Shown: positions 36,312-46,146, counted from the stretch's first letter. The stretch is DNA of 64,000 nt from Levilactobacillus paucivorans (GCF_001437125.1 NZ_JQCA01000163.1:1-64000), one strand, 5' to 3'. The notes: generated by a model not told the origin, from the letters alone. A program made the numbers and translations.

Positions 36312-37100
36312 TTAGTCTTTATGGGAAAACAGAACAAACTCGTAGACGGCTTCACCGTGTTGCGTTCCGCCCAAACCGATTGACGTGTGTTTGGCACTCA
36401 TCAGATACGGAACAGCAAAGGCCGGACGGTCAATGTCACTTCGATGCATCCAAGAGTTTTCAGACCCAATTCCCCATTCTCGGCCATTTTTGTAGTGCAC
36501 GATTGGATTGGATTTAGGCGCAATATAGTGGTCTTGAATCCAGCCAGCATGCGGGGTGCCCTCAGGGTCTCGCTTAAACTTACTGCCATCCTTGAGCATC
36601 CGATCACTGTTCTTTTGCGCAATTTTGTCCAACTTAGGATCTTCCTTATAGGGTTTTAGGCCTTGGGCGACACGATCCTCGTTGATAGCTGCGACAGCGC
36701 TCTTCCAGTAAGCCTTCACACTGTACTTACCATAGCCCCACTTGTTCCAAACATAGGTCGAAGCCACGTAACCTTTGACCTTGCCATCCTTAGATTTCAA
36801 GTAATTGTACGTGGCCACTTTCCCATTGGCCTTGCGCAAGGTAACCTTCTTAGTCGCATAGAATTTAGTGTAAAGGTATTTGGTCATGTGGTGAGTCTTG
36901 TGGGTGAGAGTTGTATTTGAATACATCCAGCTCCCACGGACGTGGACCTTACGCTTGGACTTGTAAGTTGTGGTCTTAACCATCTTGGCAGCCTTAGCCT
37001 TGGCTAACGCCGTGTCAGCTGGTGTCGTAATCGCCGACAACCCCATGACAGCTATTCCCAGTACAGTTAAGGTCGAGAAAATTATTTTTTGAGCTTTCAT
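36312..37100 (-). CDS. Secreted CAP-domain-like protein, copy 2
   Basis: This 262-residue exported protein has a signal peptide (about residues 1-31, ending near ALA-KA). Next comes a Lys/Tyr/Thr-rich module of about 100 residues that looks like a bacterial SH3-type surface domain (YLKSKDGKVKGYVASTYV). The C-terminal part resembles a CAP/SCP domain: AINEDRVAQGLKPYKEDPKLDKIAQKNSDRML, whose key elements are the helix with N-x2-R and the K-L-D-x2-A-Q-x2-S. GSENSW is near residue 215. The CAP metal-site residues are only partly recognisable. It is preceded by GGAGG 8 nt before ATG 37100. It is a tandem duplicate of the next gene and transcribed with it. Function is unknown. Confidence 0.8.
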   Translation of the reverse strand: MKAQKIIFSTLTVLGIAVMGLSAITTPADTALAKAKAAKMVKTTTYKSKRKVHVRGSWMYSNTTLTHKTHHMTKYLYTKFYATKKVTLRKANGKVATYNYLKSKDGKVKGYVASTYVWNKWGYGKYSVKAYWKSAVAAINEDRVAQGLKPYKEDPKLDKIAQKNSDRMLKDGSKFKRDPEGTPHAGWIQDHYIAPKSNPIVHYKNGREWGIGSENSWMHRSDIDRPAFAVPYLMSAKHTSIGLGGTQHGEAVYEFVLFSHKD

Positions 37101-37140
37101 GACTGCTTCCTCCAAATTATGTCCTTATCGAAACCGATGC

Positions 37141-37929
37141 TTAGTCTTTATGCGACAGGATAGCGAAATCATAGAGTTCTTGACCATGCTGCATCCCACC
37201 AAAACCAACCTTGGTTTGCTTAGGATTCATCAAATGAGGGATGGCGCCAATGTCACGCCATCTGTCGGTAATCCGCATCCATGAAAGAATCTCCCCTTGA
37301 CCCCACTGCGATCCATTCTCATACGCAATAATTGGGATCGATCTAGGCGCAACATAGGCATCTTGAATCCAACCAGCGTGTGGCGTATCTTCGACATTGC
37401 CCTTAAAAGACTTCCCTTCCTTGCGCATCCGGTCCGCATTCTTCTGGGCAATTTTGTCCAGCTTAGCGTCTTCCTTTAGCGGTGCGGCGCCATTCTCGGC
37501 CCGAAACTTATTGAGCTCCTTCACAGCGCTTTTCCGGTAAGCTTTCACGCTATACTTACCATACCCCCACTGACTATAAACATATTTTGTCGAGACGTAG
37601 CCCTTCGTCTTACCGTCCTTGGACTTCAGGTAATTGTATGTAACTTTCTTGCCATTGGCCTGACGAATCTGAACTTTCTTCGTTGCATAGAACTTAGTGT
37701 AGAGGAACTTCGTCATGTGGTGATTCTTACGCGTCAACTTCGTGTTTGAATACATCCAACTGCCAGTGACGTGCACTTTTTTCTTCGATTTATAAGTGGT
37801 CGTCTTCAAAACCTTTGCCGCTTTAGACTTGGCAAAAGCCATGTTCGCGCCAGTCGTTACGGTGGTGAGCCCCATGGCAGTCACACTGAGAACCGTGAGT
37901 GCCGAAATCATCATCTTTTTCGCTTTCAT
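37141..37929 (-). CDS. Secreted CAP-domain-like protein, copy 1
   Basis: This gene has exactly the same length (262 residues) and domain order as the following copy: signal peptide, SH3-like Lys/Tyr-rich module (TTTYKSKKKVHVTGSWMYSN is shared almost exactly) and CAP-like C-terminus (LNKFRAENGAAPLKEDAKLDKIAQKN). The GSEN motif of the sister protein is GQGE here, so the putative active site has diverged. The gene ends 40 bp before copy 2 with no terminator between. It is divergent from the small XRE regulator across a 429-bp gap. A surface or cell-wall role is inferred from the signal peptide. Confidence 0.8.
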   Translation of the reverse strand: MKAKKMMISALTVLSVTAMGLTTVTTGANMAFAKSKAAKVLKTTTYKSKKKVHVTGSWMYSNTKLTRKNHHMTKFLYTKFYATKKVQIRQANGKKVTYNYLKSKDGKTKGYVSTKYVYSQWGYGKYSVKAYRKSAVKELNKFRAENGAAPLKEDAKLDKIAQKNADRMRKEGKSFKGNVEDTPHAGWIQDAYVAPRSIPIIAYENGSQWGQGEILSWMRITDRWRDIGAIPHLMNPKQTKVGFGGMQHGQELYDFAILSHKD

Positions 37930-38358
37930 CCTTGATACCCTCCATTTATGTTATCTGAATCAAAATTAGCAATGCCTACATCCGAACAAAAAAGTTAGCT
38001 ATCACTTTGCTTTCTGTGGCCGCGAACTGGGTTCCACTAGGATTCTAGGACTCACTCTCGACTTAGGTTGGATCGCTTCTTTGGCCCGTCGCTGCGCGCT
38101 AAACACCAACGTTTAGCAAACTTATCGTCAAAGAAAGTCACCCATTAATAGAGTACATCCCCTTAAATATAAAATACAACGAGCAAACAAGTTGACTCGG
38201 TAATCCATCAAAATGTTTTCGGGTTAAAAATATATCTCAGGATGATACTTCATATGTCCAATATTATCAATAAATCACGGAAAAATCAATATTACATATA
38301 CCTAATGCGTGTAATTCTGTTACAAGTTTTTGCTACCCTAAACGGAGGGTGAAAACTC
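37930..38358. other. Intergenic region between CAP-like pair and XRE gene
   Basis: This 429-bp gap starts with a more GC-rich stretch (about 38020-38130) holding one hairpin, GCTAAAC-ACCAAC-GTTTAGC (38098-38117). It continues as AT-rich DNA (38150-38340) leading to the XRE gene. I see no convincing reading frame, and promoters for both divergent genes should lie here, though no strong -35/-10 pair stands out. The CAP gene has a weak TGC-TAATTT box near its start. Confidence 0.5.
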
Positions 38359-38670
38359 ATGACTGTACAATTCTTTGGCGAGAGGTTAAAAGCCGTTCGC
38401 AAACACAAGCGTTTAACGCAACTCGAACTATCTCAAAGGCTTGAAGTCAGCAAGGGAACGATTTCGGCTTACGAACAAGGCCTGTCCTATCCCTCGATTG
38501 AAACACTGACCAAGATCTGTGATGTCTTGGACACCTCATCAGATTACCTACTTGGCAGAACCGATGATTTACCCTTTAGTCTCGGGGGGCTGACTGATGA
38601 ACAAGTCGAAAGTGTGTTACGGTTCGTTGCCTTAATTGAACGTGCCAATGAGATTATCGACAAAGCATAG
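38359..38670 (+). CDS. Small XRE-family transcriptional regulator
   Basis: The 103-residue protein has an N-terminal HTH_3 domain (about residues 6-60) of the lambda Cro/C1 type: RLKAVRKHKRLTQLELSQRL, then the recognition helix region SKGTISAYEQGLSYPSIETL. A short C-terminal helix (75-103) may dimerise. GGAGGG precedes the ATG at 38359. It is divergent from the CAP-like pair and could regulate it, but that is only positional inference. It has its own terminator. Confidence 0.88.
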   Translation: MTVQFFGERLKAVRKHKRLTQLELSQRLEVSKGTISAYEQGLSYPSIETLTKICDVLDTSSDYLLGRTDDLPFSLGGLTDEQVESVLRFVALIERANEIIDKA

Positions 38671-38678
38671 ATCAATGT

Positions 38679-38717
38679 AACAGGCTGTCTTCTACAGGAA
38701 GGCTGGCCTGTTTTTTT
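38679..38717 (+). terminator. Terminator after the XRE gene
   Basis: AACAGGC (38679-38685) pairs with GCCTGTT (38706-38712) and is followed by a run of T's. The 20-nt loop is long. Confidence 0.8.
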
Positions 38718-38750
38718 ATGGTTTGTTCCAGCCCCAATCCCTGATTGCAC

Positions 38751-38783
38751 AAAAAAAGCCCCCACCATAATGGTGAGAGCTTT
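38751..38783 (-). terminator. Terminator after rpsI
   Basis: On the minus strand a hairpin with CACCA/TGGTG and AAAGC/GCTTT arms is followed by seven U's. Confidence 0.85.
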
Positions 38784-38807
38784 CCCCAAATAGATAATAT
38801 CGAAATA

Positions 38808-39200
38808 TTAACGCTTTGAGAATTGGGAAGCTTTCCGGGCCTTCTTGAGACCTGGCTTCTTCCGTTCCTTCATCCGTGGGTCACGAGTCAAAAGACCCGC
38901 ACGCTTCAGCGGACCACGGAAGTCTGGGTCAACTTCGAGCAATGCCCGAGCGATCCCATGACGAGTTGCACCGGCTTGACCGGAGAAACCGCCACCGTGA
39001 ACAGTAACTAATGCATCGTAGTTACCGAGCGTTTCCGTAACGTTGAATGGTTGTAAAACAACTTCACGAATGCTAGCAAATGGGATGTAATCCTCAATTG
39101 CCTTCTTGTTCATAACAATCTTACCTGAGCCTGGTACTAAACGCACCCGAGCAGAGGAGTTTTTACGACGGCCAGTGCCGCGATATTGAACTTGTGCCAT
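38808..39200 (-). CDS. rpsI: 30S ribosomal protein S9
   Basis: S9 sits in the 30S head with its C-terminal tail reaching the P-site tRNA. The 130 residues open [17 protein letters not shown] and end in the basic tail [12 protein letters not shown], both typical. AGGAGG lies 8 nt before the ATG, and the gene follows rplM by 13 bp in the usual rplM-rpsI pair. Confidence 0.99.
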   Translation of the reverse strand: MAQVQYRGTGRRKNSSARVRLVPGSGKIVMNKKAIEDYIPFASIREVVLQPFNVTETLGNYDALVTVHGGGFSGQAGATRHGIARALLEVDPDFRGPLKRAGLLTRDPRMKERKKPGLKKARKASQFSKR

Positions 39201-39213
39201 TTTGGTTTCCTCC

Positions 39214-39657
39214 TTAGATTAGGTTAGTGATGTCTAATACTTCCGGCTTTTGGGCTTCGTGCTTGTGGTCTTCACCAGCATACACATGAAGCTTCAATGC
39301 CATCTGATGACCTAAGGAGTTCTTAGGAAGCATACCTTGGACAGAAGTTTCGATCAATTTTTCTGGGTTTTGGGCCCGGAAGTTACCAGCAGTACGGGAC
39401 TTTAAACCACCTGGGAAACCAGTGTGGTGGTAGTAAATCTTGCCCGAAGCCTTACGGCCAGTCAAAGCAATCTTGCTTGCGTTGATAACAATTACGTTGT
39501 CACCAGTGTCCACGTTAGGGGTGAACGTTGGCTTGTTCTTGCCACGTAATACAGAAGCAACGACTGAAGCAAGACGTCCTAAACTAACGTCGGTTGCATC
39601 AACGATGTACCATTTGCGGTTAATATCGTTGGGTTTTGCCATATAAGTTGTACGCAC
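39214..39657 (-). CDS. rplM: 50S ribosomal protein L13
   Basis: L13 is an early-assembly 50S protein (147 residues). I chose GTG at 39657, giving [17 protein letters not shown], because GGAGG lies 8 nt upstream and homologues start there. An in-frame ATG at 39759 would add 34 residues, but it lies upstream of the predicted transcription start. [10 protein letters not shown] near residue 80 is a family landmark. Confidence 0.98.
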   Translation of the reverse strand: MRTTYMAKPNDINRKWYIVDATDVSLGRLASVVASVLRGKNKPTFTPNVDTGDNVIVINASKIALTGRKASGKIYYHHTGFPGGLKSRTAGNFRAQNPEKLIETSVQGMLPKNSLGHQMALKLHVYAGEDHKHEAQKPEVLDITNLI

Positions 39658-39736
39658 GTTATATTCCTCCATAAATCTGAGTTTGTCTGACACCAAGTAA
39701 ACTTTCCGGGGCTTATCGTGGGGCAAACAATACCAA
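39658..39736 (-). other. rplM-rpsI 5' leader
   Basis: About 78 nt separate the predicted transcription start from rplM. GTTTG and CAAAC segments could close a leader helix, in the place where L13-binding autoregulatory leaders occur in Firmicutes. Resemblance to that Rfam class was not tested. Confidence 0.4.
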
Positions 39737-39741
39737 TGACC

Positions 39742-39770
39742 ATAATACAAAGTTTTCACCCTAAAGTCAA
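39742..39770 (-). promoter_or_regulatory. Promoter of rplM-rpsI
   Basis: On the minus strand TTGACT (39770-39765), a 17-bp spacer and TATTAT (39747-39742) form a strong promoter. Confidence 0.8.
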
Positions 39771-39794
39771 TGATTGTTTATGCCCTCAGCGAAA

Positions 39795-40592
39795 TTAGCG
39801 CTGTCTTTGCGGTAATTTTGTCGGATGTTCGGGGTCTTCCCCCTGGTAATACACATGTTTTAAGTAAAGTCCAGCTGCGGGTACCGTTCGCCGGGCCTGC
39901 TTGCGATCCTTGACCTGATAGAGGCGAAGGATATCATGAACGGGTCGGGTTCCGGAACCAATTTCGACCAATACCCCAACCATAATCCGGACCTGATTGT
40001 ACATAAAGCCATTTCCATAAAATTCGAAGACGAGCTCGTGGTTCGCCTCGTCAATATGGCAGGTTGCCTCATAGATGGTCCGCACGAAGGTCCGAGTCTG
40101 GGCTCCAGAGGCCACGAAACTGGTAAAATCGTGTTCTCCGACGAGATCACCCAAGGCCTGATTAATCTTATCTAAGTCAACTGGGAACTTCCAGTGGCCC
40201 GTATAGTTGCGTTTAAAGGGATTACGGAATTCCCCCATGTCCATGCGATACAAATACCGTTTGCCGGACACGTCGTAACGGGCATGAAAAGTTGCCGGAA
40301 CAATCTCAACGCGTCGAATCTCCATATCCATGGGTAACATGCTATTAAGGCCCTTGCGCATACTCTCTTCCGGAATCGTAAAGGGAAAGTCGAAGTGGAC
40401 CACCTGAGCCAAGGCGTGCACGCCGGCATCCGTTCTCCCCGACCCATACACAAGAATCTTGGGATCTGGATTCTTAGCCATTTTGTTAATGACCTGAGTC
40501 AAGACACTTTCGACGGTCCGGCGATCCGGTTGGCGTTGAAAGCCCGCAAAGTTTGTTCCATCATACATCAAAGTAATTTTATAACGTGGCAT
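39795..40592 (-). CDS. truA: tRNA pseudouridine(38-40) synthase TruA
   Basis: TruA converts U38-U40 of the tRNA anticodon arm to pseudouridine. The 265-residue protein starts PRYKITLMYDGTNFAGFQRQ and contains the catalytic Asp in GSGRTDAGVHALAQVVHF near residue 55. I used ATG 40592 behind AGGAGG; a longer in-frame start at 40679 would overlap ecfT. It is the last gene of ecfA1-ecfA2-ecfT-truA, the conserved order in lactobacilli. Confidence 0.97.
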   Translation of the reverse strand: MPRYKITLMYDGTNFAGFQRQPDRRTVESVLTQVINKMAKNPDPKILVYGSGRTDAGVHALAQVVHFDFPFTIPEESMRKGLNSMLPMDMEIRRVEIVPATFHARYDVSGKRYLYRMDMGEFRNPFKRNYTGHWKFPVDLDKINQALGDLVGEHDFTSFVASGAQTRTFVRTIYEATCHIDEANHELVFEFYGNGFMYNQVRIMVGVLVEIGSGTRPVHDILRLYQVKDRKQARRTVPAAGLYLKHVYYQGEDPEHPTKLPQRQR

Positions 40593-40600
40593 GTTTCCTC

Positions 40601-41401
40601 CTACCAACGACGTGTTGCTAACATGGCCGCTACGACCATGAGAAAGACAATCCAGGTCATCGTATCCCGCCGTTGCCAAGTTAAAATACGATATTGACTG
40701 CGATGCTCGCTGTCGCGATAACCGCGAGCCTCCATGGCTGTCGATAAATCTTCTGCCCGGTTAAAGGCACTCATAAATAGTGGCACCATTAAGGGAATGA
40801 AGGACTTGGCCTGCTTGATCAGACCACCTTCACCAAAGTCCACGCCCCGTGCACGTTGGGCATTCATAATTTTAGTTGCTTCATCCATCAACGTGGGCAC
40901 AAACCGTAGCGCGATCGCCAGCATCATTGCCAGCGTATCTACAGGAATGCGCACCCAACGTAGCGGTCTCATCAGCGAGGACAGCCCCGTGGCAATATCC
41001 AGAGGTTGCGTTGACAAGGTCAAGAGTGTGGACATCATGATAATTAATAAAAACCGAATGAAAATCACACCCGAATTCACCAGACCCGCTTGAGTAATGT
41101 TAAGAATTGTCCAGTGAAAGTAGACGTGGCCCCCCGCCGGACTGAATAGCAGCTGAACCACCACGGTAAAGGCGATCAGCCACAACATGGGCCGGAGTCC
41201 CTTGAGAAAGAATCCCAAACTGATTTTAGACGACAAAATAGCCGCCAAGGTAAACCCAATCAGGATGGCATAGCTCAACCAAGAGTTGGCGAGAAATACC
41301 ACAATGAGATAGCAGAAACTCAATAGGAGCTTTGACCGCGGATCCAGGCGATGGACAGTGGAGTTCAAGGGTAAGTAACGCCCAAAGATAAAATTACTCA
41401 T
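40601..41401 (-). CDS. ecfT: ECF transporter membrane coupling protein EcfT
   Basis: EcfT is the scaffold of group II energy-coupling factor vitamin importers. It links the EcfA ATPases to interchangeable S subunits for riboflavin, folate, biotin and others. The 266 residues include five or so membrane helices and the two Ala-Arg-Gly coupling motifs, AQRARG near residue 183 and AMEARGY near 224. It overlaps ecfA2 by 8 bp at ATG 41401. Confidence 0.97.
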   Translation of the reverse strand: MSNFIFGRYLPLNSTVHRLDPRSKLLLSFCYLIVVFLANSWLSYAILIGFTLAAILSSKISLGFFLKGLRPMLWLIAFTVVVQLLFSPAGGHVYFHWTILNITQAGLVNSGVIFIRFLLIIMMSTLLTLSTQPLDIATGLSSLMRPLRWVRIPVDTLAMMLAIALRFVPTLMDEATKIMNAQRARGVDFGEGGLIKQAKSFIPLMVPLFMSAFNRAEDLSTAMEARGYRDSEHRSQYRILTWQRRDTMTWIVFLMVVAAMLATRRW

Positions 41402-42266
41402 GTTGGGCCCCCATTCCTGGCCAATGTTGCACCAATTGATCGGCCAACTGATCGGCGGTTAGGGGTAACTGATCCCACTTGACGCCTCGCTTGTCGAGTT
41501 GTTGCGCAAACTTCGCTGCCCGAGGAACCGCAATGTCACTGCTCTGAACCCATGCTGGGTCATTAAAGACCTCCTGAGGGGTCGCACAGGTCAGGAGCTT
41601 ACCAGCCTGCATCACCGCCACCTCATCGGCATAGGCGGCCACATCCTCCATCTGATGCGTGACCAAGATGATGGTGAGTCCCTGTTCCTGGTGCAACCGA
41701 TTGAAGAGCGTCATCATTTCTTGACGTCCCTGGGGGTCCAGTCCCGCGGTCGGTTCATCGAGAACCAAGACCTTAGGCTGCATGGCCAATACGCCAGCGA
41801 TCGCCACCCGACGCATCTGTCCCCCGGACAGTTCGAATGGTGAGCGGTCAGCAAAACTCTCGTCTAACCCTACCGTTTTTAACATGTCCAAGGCGCGTTG
41901 ATTTGCTTCTTCCTCACTCAAACCAAAATTCTGTGGTCCAAACGCGATGTCCCGCTGAATCGTCTCCTCAAACAATTGGCTTTCCGGAAATTGGAAAACC
42001 ATACCTACATGGCGGCGCAAGGGTTTCAAATCGGCATTCGTCGTCTGGGGAGTAATCGTGAAGTCATCGACGGTAATTTTTCCCGTAGTTGGCTTCAAGA
42101 GGGCATTGATCTGTTGAATCAGCGTGGACTTACCACTCCCGGTATGACCGATAATCGCCAGGTAGCCATGGTCGGGAACGGTAAAGGAAATATCACTCAG
42201 TGCAGGGGTCGCCATCGGCGTGCCGGCCTGGTAGGTATACCCTACGTGTTCGAAAGTGATTGCCAC
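41394..42266 (-). CDS. ecfA2: ECF transporter ATPase EcfA2
   Basis: This is one of two ABC ATPases of the shared ECF module (290 residues). Walker A is GHTGSGKS (residues 40-47), the signature [13 protein letters not shown] near 142 and Walker [14 protein letters not shown] near 162. I chose GTG at 42266 because GGAGG lies 7 nt upstream; the ATG at 42272 is too close to that site. The start lies 25 bp inside ecfA1. Confidence 0.97.
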   Translation of the reverse strand: MAITFEHVGYTYQAGTPMATPALSDISFTVPDHGYLAIIGHTGSGKSTLIQQINALLKPTTGKITVDDFTITPQTTNADLKPLRRHVGMVFQFPESQLFEETIQRDIAFGPQNFGLSEEEANQRALDMLKTVGLDESFADRSPFELSGGQMRRVAIAGVLAMQPKVLVLDEPTAGLDPQGRQEMMTLFNRLHQEQGLTIILVTHQMEDVAAYADEVAVMQAGKLLTCATPQEVFNDPAWVQSSDIAVPRAAKFAQQLDKRGVKWDQLPLTADQLADQLVQHWPGMGAQHE

Positions 42267-43081
42267 AACCATTCCTCCATTTCTGTCGTCGTTTGATAAC
42301 CCGTAGGAACCGTAATTCCCCGGTCTTGTAAGGCTTGTTTTAATTTAGCAGTGAATGGCACGTCTAAGCCCAAATGAATTAGCCGCTCACCCTGAGCAAA
42401 GATTTCGGCCGGTTGCGCTTCTTCCACGAGCTTGCCATCATCAATCACCAGGACACGGTCGGCACTGGCGGCTTCGTCAATGTCATGGGTAATGGAAATG
42501 ACCGTCAGATGCTTCTCTTCGCGGAGACGTTGCACCAAGGCCAACATATCTCGCCGCCCTTGTGGGTCCAGCATGCTGGTCGCCTCGTCCAAGATCAGAA
42601 TGTCAGGGGCAATCGCCACAATTCCGGCTAAAGCCACCCGCTGCTTCTGCCCACCGGACAAGGCCCCTGGTTCGCGCTGTGCGAACGTCTGCATGCCAAC
42701 CTCATCGAGGGCCGCTTTAACACGTGGAACCATCTCAGCACGCGAAATTTGCCGATTCTCGAGACCAAAGGCGACATCGTCCTCAACCGTGGCCCCAACG
42801 AACTGATTATCGGGATTCTGGAAGATCATACCAATCTTCTCGCGAACTTCCCAAACCGTTTCCGGGGTTAACTTAATCCCCCCTACGGTGACCGTCCCCT
42901 CACTGAATGGGAGAAGACCATCAACGGCTCTCGCCAATGTAGACTTACCACTACCGTTATGACCGACCAGCGCCAACCACTCCCCCGCCTTCACGGTGAA
43001 GCTAATATCATCCAAAGCCGGCCGGCCATCAGTATCCTGATAACGGTAACTCAAGTGTTGTACATCAATAATATTTTCCAT
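42242..43081 (-). CDS. ecfA1: ECF transporter ATPase EcfA1
   Basis: This is the partner ABC ATPase of the ECF module (279 residues) with Walker A GHNGSGKS (40-47), signature [13 protein letters not shown] near 143 and Walker [14 protein letters not shown] near 163. I started at ATG 43081 ([14 protein letters not shown]), the family start, with AAGGAG about 12 nt upstream. It is the first gene of the ecf-truA operon and has its own extended -10 promoter downstream of the alpha operon. Confidence 0.96.
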   Translation of the reverse strand: MENIIDVQHLSYRYQDTDGRPALDDISFTVKAGEWLALVGHNGSGKSTLARAVDGLLPFSEGTVTVGGIKLTPETVWEVREKIGMIFQNPDNQFVGATVEDDVAFGLENRQISRAEMVPRVKAALDEVGMQTFAQREPGALSGGQKQRVALAGIVAIAPDILILDEATSMLDPQGRRDMLALVQRLREEKHLTVISITHDIDEAASADRVLVIDDGKLVEEAQPAEIFAQGERLIHLGLDVPFTAKLKQALQDRGITVPTGYQTTTEMEEWLWQSLSNT

Positions 43082-43118
43082 TAGCGCTGTCGATTCTCCT
43101 TTTGAAAAGTCACCGGTA

Positions 43119-43127
43119 ATTATACCA
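43119..43127 (-). promoter_or_regulatory. Promoter of the ecf-truA operon
   Basis: On the minus strand TG-G-TATAAT is a perfect extended -10 about 35 bp upstream of ecfA1. Confidence 0.65.
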
Positions 43128-43235
43128 AATATCTCGACATTTACGAAACTTTCGGGTCCTTTAGCCACCAGGAGAAACAGGTAGCCGCCAACCAGTCAAC
43201 GGCCTATGTAATCGGCCCATCTCAAATTTTGGGCA

Positions 43236-43345
43236 CAAAAAAAATCACTAACAAACCAGCGGCGCTGAGGCGATTGCCCCCATTCAAGCTAGACTCGGAA
43301 AAAATCCATCATCATAACGCTCTATACCACATGATCCTAGTGATT
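43236..43345 (-). terminator. Possible long-loop terminator after rplQ
   Basis: AATCACTA (43243-43250) and TAGTGATT (43338-43345) form an 8-bp inverted repeat followed on the minus strand by eight U's. The 87-nt loop contains its own short hairpins. It is the only terminator candidate in the 324-bp gap between rplQ and ecfA1. The rest of the gap shows nothing else but the ecf promoter. Confidence 0.4.
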
Positions 43346-43405
43346 AATTTGTAACCGTGAGTCGTTTAAGGGACGACCCACCCTTTGACCATTGCCTAAT
43401 TAAAA

Positions 43406-43789
43406 TTAGTCAACGAATTCTAAGATAGCCATTGCGGCACCATCACCACGACGAGGCATCGTCTTCAAGATACGCGTGTAACCACCTTTACGGTCTGCGT
43501 ACTTAGGTGCTAATTCGCTGAATACCTTTTGTAATGCACTGGTAACAACAACATCGTCGTCATCTTCTTTAACATCTGCAACAACGTTACGGATGAAAGC
43601 AGCAGCTTGCCGACGAGCATGTAAATCGCCTTGCTTACCTAAAGTAATCATTTGGTCAGCCGTCTTGCGAACTTCTTTAGCACGTGCTTCAGTCGTTTCG
43701 ATGCGGCCGTTTAAGATTAAACTAGTGGTCAAATCACGTAATAATGCGCGACGTTGTGAACTAGTCCGTTGTAATTTACGGTAACTCAT
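43406..43789 (-). CDS. rplQ: 50S ribosomal protein L17
   Basis: L17 (127 residues) lies near the exit tunnel. It starts [20 protein letters not shown] and contains the basic helix [17 protein letters not shown], both conserved. GGAGGG precedes the ATG. It is the last gene of the alpha operon, 30 bp after rpoA. Confidence 0.99.
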   Translation of the reverse strand: MSYRKLQRTSSQRRALLRDLTTSLILNGRIETTEARAKEVRKTADQMITLGKQGDLHARRQAAAFIRNVVADVKEDDDDVVVTSALQKVFSELAPKYADRKGGYTRILKTMPRRGDGAAMAILEFVD

Positions 43790-43819
43790 AACCAGAAACC
43801 CTCCTTTGAGTGTCTAAAA

Positions 43820-44770
43820 TTAGTCTTCCTTCCGAAGTGACAAACCTAAGTCAGCTAACTTAGCTTTAACTTCTTCGAGGGACTTGCGACCCAAGTTACG
43901 AACCTTCATCATGTCTGCTTCAGTCTTATTAGTCAATTCTTGAACCGTGTTGATACCAGCACGCTTCAAACAGTTGTAAGAACGTACGGACAAGTCGAGC
44001 TCTTCGATGGTCATCTCAAGCATCTTTTCCTTGTGCGTCTCTTCTTTTTCAACCATGATTTCCGCATTCTTAGCTTCGTCAGTCAAGTCGACAAACATTG
44101 CCAAATGTTCGGTTAAGATCTTTGCAGCCAGAGCAATGGCTTCGCTTGGATTAATTGAACCGTTTGTCCAAACATCCAGGGTCAATTTATCGTAGTCAGC
44201 CCGTTGGCCAACCCGTGCATTCTCTACTTGGTAGTTAACCCGTTCGATAGGGGTATAAATGGAATCAACGGCTAAGACACCAATTGGCATGTCCGTGTTG
44301 CGAGTCTTATTCTCGTCAGCAGAAACATAACCCCGGCCCTTATCCGCCGTCATCCGCATATGGAACGTTGCCCCATCGGCAACCGTAGCAATGTACAGAT
44401 CTGGGTTTAAAACGTCAACGTCCGCACCTGCAACAATGTCACCGGCAGTGACCTGTGCTGGTCCTTTAACGTTGATTTCCATGGATTCTTCTTGTTCGTC
44501 AGAACCGTTGAGTTTCAGCGCAATCTTCTTAACATTCAAGATGATTTGCGTGACGTCTTCAACAACACCTTCGATAGTTGAAAATTCATGTAAAACCCCG
44601 TCGATTTGAATGCTGGTAATAGCTGCACCAGGTAATGATGAAAGCAGAATCCGACGTAAGGAATTACCAAGCGTTGTCCCGTAACCACGTTCCAACGGTT
44701 CGACAATGAACTTACCGTAGTTACTGCTTTCGTCAATTTTATGAATGTTAGGCTTTTCAAATTCAATCAT
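43820..44770 (-). CDS. rpoA: RNA polymerase alpha subunit
   Basis: RpoA dimerises to start RNA polymerase assembly and contacts upstream promoter DNA and regulators. The 316 residues have the N-terminal dimerisation domain ([22 protein letters not shown], about 27-48) and a C-terminal alphaCTD (about 248-312) with the helix-hairpin-helix [10 protein letters not shown] and NLGRKSLEE. It lies between rpsK and rplQ in the standard alpha-operon order. It has a GGGG-type site about 12 nt before the ATG. Confidence 0.99.
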   Translation of the reverse strand: MIEFEKPNIHKIDESSNYGKFIVEPLERGYGTTLGNSLRRILLSSLPGAAITSIQIDGVLHEFSTIEGVVEDVTQIILNVKKIALKLNGSDEQEESMEINVKGPAQVTAGDIVAGADVDVLNPDLYIATVADGATFHMRMTADKGRGYVSADENKTRNTDMPIGVLAVDSIYTPIERVNYQVENARVGQRADYDKLTLDVWTNGSINPSEAIALAAKILTEHLAMFVDLTDEAKNAEIMVEKEETHKEKMLEMTIEELDLSVRSYNCLKRAGINTVQELTNKTEADMMKVRNLGRKSLEEVKAKLADLGLSLRKED

Positions 44771-44857
44771 TCTTATCGTTTACCCCTTTCAAACCGCGTT
44801 GAGCTTCTATAAGTCAATCCCATCATGAAGGTTGCCCTCATTAATGAAACGCTCACG

Positions 44858-45247
44858 TTAAACCCGACGGCGCTTTGGAGGACGAGTCCCATTATGAGGC
44901 ACTGGCGTAACATCGCGAATAGCGGTGATTTCGATACCAGCAGCTTGGATGGCCCGGATAGCAGCTTCACGTCCTGAACCAGGACCCTTAACAGCAACTT
45001 CTACGGACTTAACACCGTGTTCCATTGATGACTTAGCAGCGGCTTCAGCAGCCATTTGCGCAGCAAATGGTGTTGACTTCCGACTACCCTTAAAGCCCAA
45101 GGCACCAGCAGATGACCAAGCAATAGCATTCCCTTGAACGTCAGTGATCATAACTAATGTATTGTTAAACGTAGCATGAATGTGTGCAACACCGGATTCA
45201 ATGTTCTTCTTGACCCGACGCTTGCGACTAGTTTTTCTAGTAGCCAT
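44858..45247 (-). CDS. rpsK: 30S ribosomal protein S11
   Basis: S11 (129 residues) lines the mRNA exit channel on the 30S platform. [22 protein letters not shown] and the C-terminal [18 protein letters not shown] region are family landmarks. AGGAGGG precedes the ATG. It follows rpsM by 17 bp. Confidence 0.99.
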   Translation of the reverse strand: MATRKTSRKRRVKKNIESGVAHIHATFNNTLVMITDVQGNAIAWSSAGALGFKGSRKSTPFAAQMAAEAAAKSSMEHGVKSVEVAVKGPGSGREAAIRAIQAAGIEITAIRDVTPVPHNGTRPPKRRRV

Positions 45248-45264
45248 AAAGTGATAACCCTCCT

Positions 45265-45630
45265 TTACTTCTTCTTACCGGCAACGGAAACGGCTTTACC
45301 CTTCCGAGTGCGGGCATTGTTTTTAGTGTGTTGACCGCGAACAGGTAATCCGCGACGGTGACGCATTCCACGGTAAGAACCAATTTCTTGTAAGTTCTTG
45401 ATGTTCAGCGTAACCTCACGCCGTAAGTCACCTTCAACTTTGTAGTTGTCGACTTCGGCACGGATCTTGTCTTCTTGGTCGGGAGTTAAATCACGAACCC
45501 GAACGTCTTCAGAGACACCGGCAGCAGCAACGATCTTGTGAGCCGTGTTGATACCAATCCCAAAAATGTAAGTTAAACCATAAGCGATACGCTTATCACG
45601 TGGTAAATCCACTCCAGCAATACGTGGCAT
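45265..45630 (-). CDS. rpsM: 30S ribosomal protein S13
   Basis: S13 (121 residues) bridges the 30S head to the 50S subunit. It opens [20 protein letters not shown] with a helix-two-turn-helix and ends in the basic tail [30 protein letters not shown] is the conserved loop. AGGAGGT precedes the ATG. Confidence 0.99.
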   Translation of the reverse strand: MPRIAGVDLPRDKRIAYGLTYIFGIGINTAHKIVAAAGVSEDVRVRDLTPDQEDKIRAEVDNYKVEGDLRREVTLNIKNLQEIGSYRGMRHRRGLPVRGQHTKNNARTRKGKAVSVAGKKK

Positions 45631-45657
45631 TGAATGTACACCTCCTATAAATTGAAA

Positions 45658-45777
45658 TTACTTACCCTGGCGTTGTTTATGCTTAGGGTTGGCTGAGCAA
45701 ATAATCATAACTCGGCCCTTACGCTTGATAACCTTGCAGTGTTCGCACATTGGCTTAACTGATGGTCTTACTTTCAT
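45658..45777 (-). CDS. rpmJ: 50S ribosomal protein L36
   Basis: This very small gene encodes 39 residues: [20 protein letters not shown], then [19 protein letters not shown]. The zinc-binding set C11, C14, C27 and H33 is intact, so this is the zinc-containing (C+) form. AGGAGGG lies 7 nt before the ATG. It sits between infA and rpsM as in most Firmicutes. Confidence 0.98.
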   Translation of the reverse strand: MKVRPSVKPMCEHCKVIKRKGRVMIICSANPKHKQRQGK

Positions 45778-45807
45778 GAATATCCCTCCTACATCTGTCC
45801 AAACCGA

Positions 45808-46026
45808 TTACTTGAAACGATAAGTAATCCGGCCTTTAGACAAGTCATACGGTGACATTTCAACAGTTACTCGGTCACCAGGCAGAATCCGGATGTAATG
45901 CATCCGAATCTTACCGGAGACATGAGCAAGAATCTCATGACCGTTTTCTAATTCGACTCGAAACATTGCATTAGGTAATGTTTCGGTAACTTTACCTTCG
46001 ATTTCGATGACATCGCTTTTCGCCAC
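45808..46026 (-). CDS. infA: Translation initiation factor IF-1
   Basis: IF-1 (72 residues) is an OB-fold protein that blocks the A site during initiation. The sequence [21 protein letters not shown] and the ending [14 protein letters not shown] are nearly universal. The start is GTG with GGGAGG 6 nt upstream. A promoter and a 100-nt leader precede it, so it can be expressed apart from adk. No map gene lies between adk and infA, unlike Bacillus. Confidence 0.99.
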   Translation of the reverse strand: MAKSDVIEIEGKVTETLPNAMFRVELENGHEILAHVSGKIRMHYIRILPGDRVTVEMSPYDLSKGRITYRFK

Positions 46027-46140
46027 GAAAGTACCTCCCTTTTAATTGCGTGCATACACACGTAAAAGCGGTCGGGCCGCGGATGCGGCACCCACCTAGC
46101 ACCTGTGAATTGCGACAGCGCGCCATTTACAGGCTAAACC
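46027..46140 (-). other. infA 5' leader with hairpin
   Basis: Between the predicted promoter and infA the transcript can form a hairpin closed by CCTGT (46133-46129) and ACAGG (46106-46102), followed by a GC-rich stretch. No known RNA class is recognised. Confidence 0.4.
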
Positions 46141-46146
46141 TGAATA

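Noticed and set aside
39658-39759. 34-residue N-terminal extension of L13
   Set aside because: The upstream ATG lies before the predicted transcription start, and the GTG at 39657 has a strong ribosome binding site and the family start.
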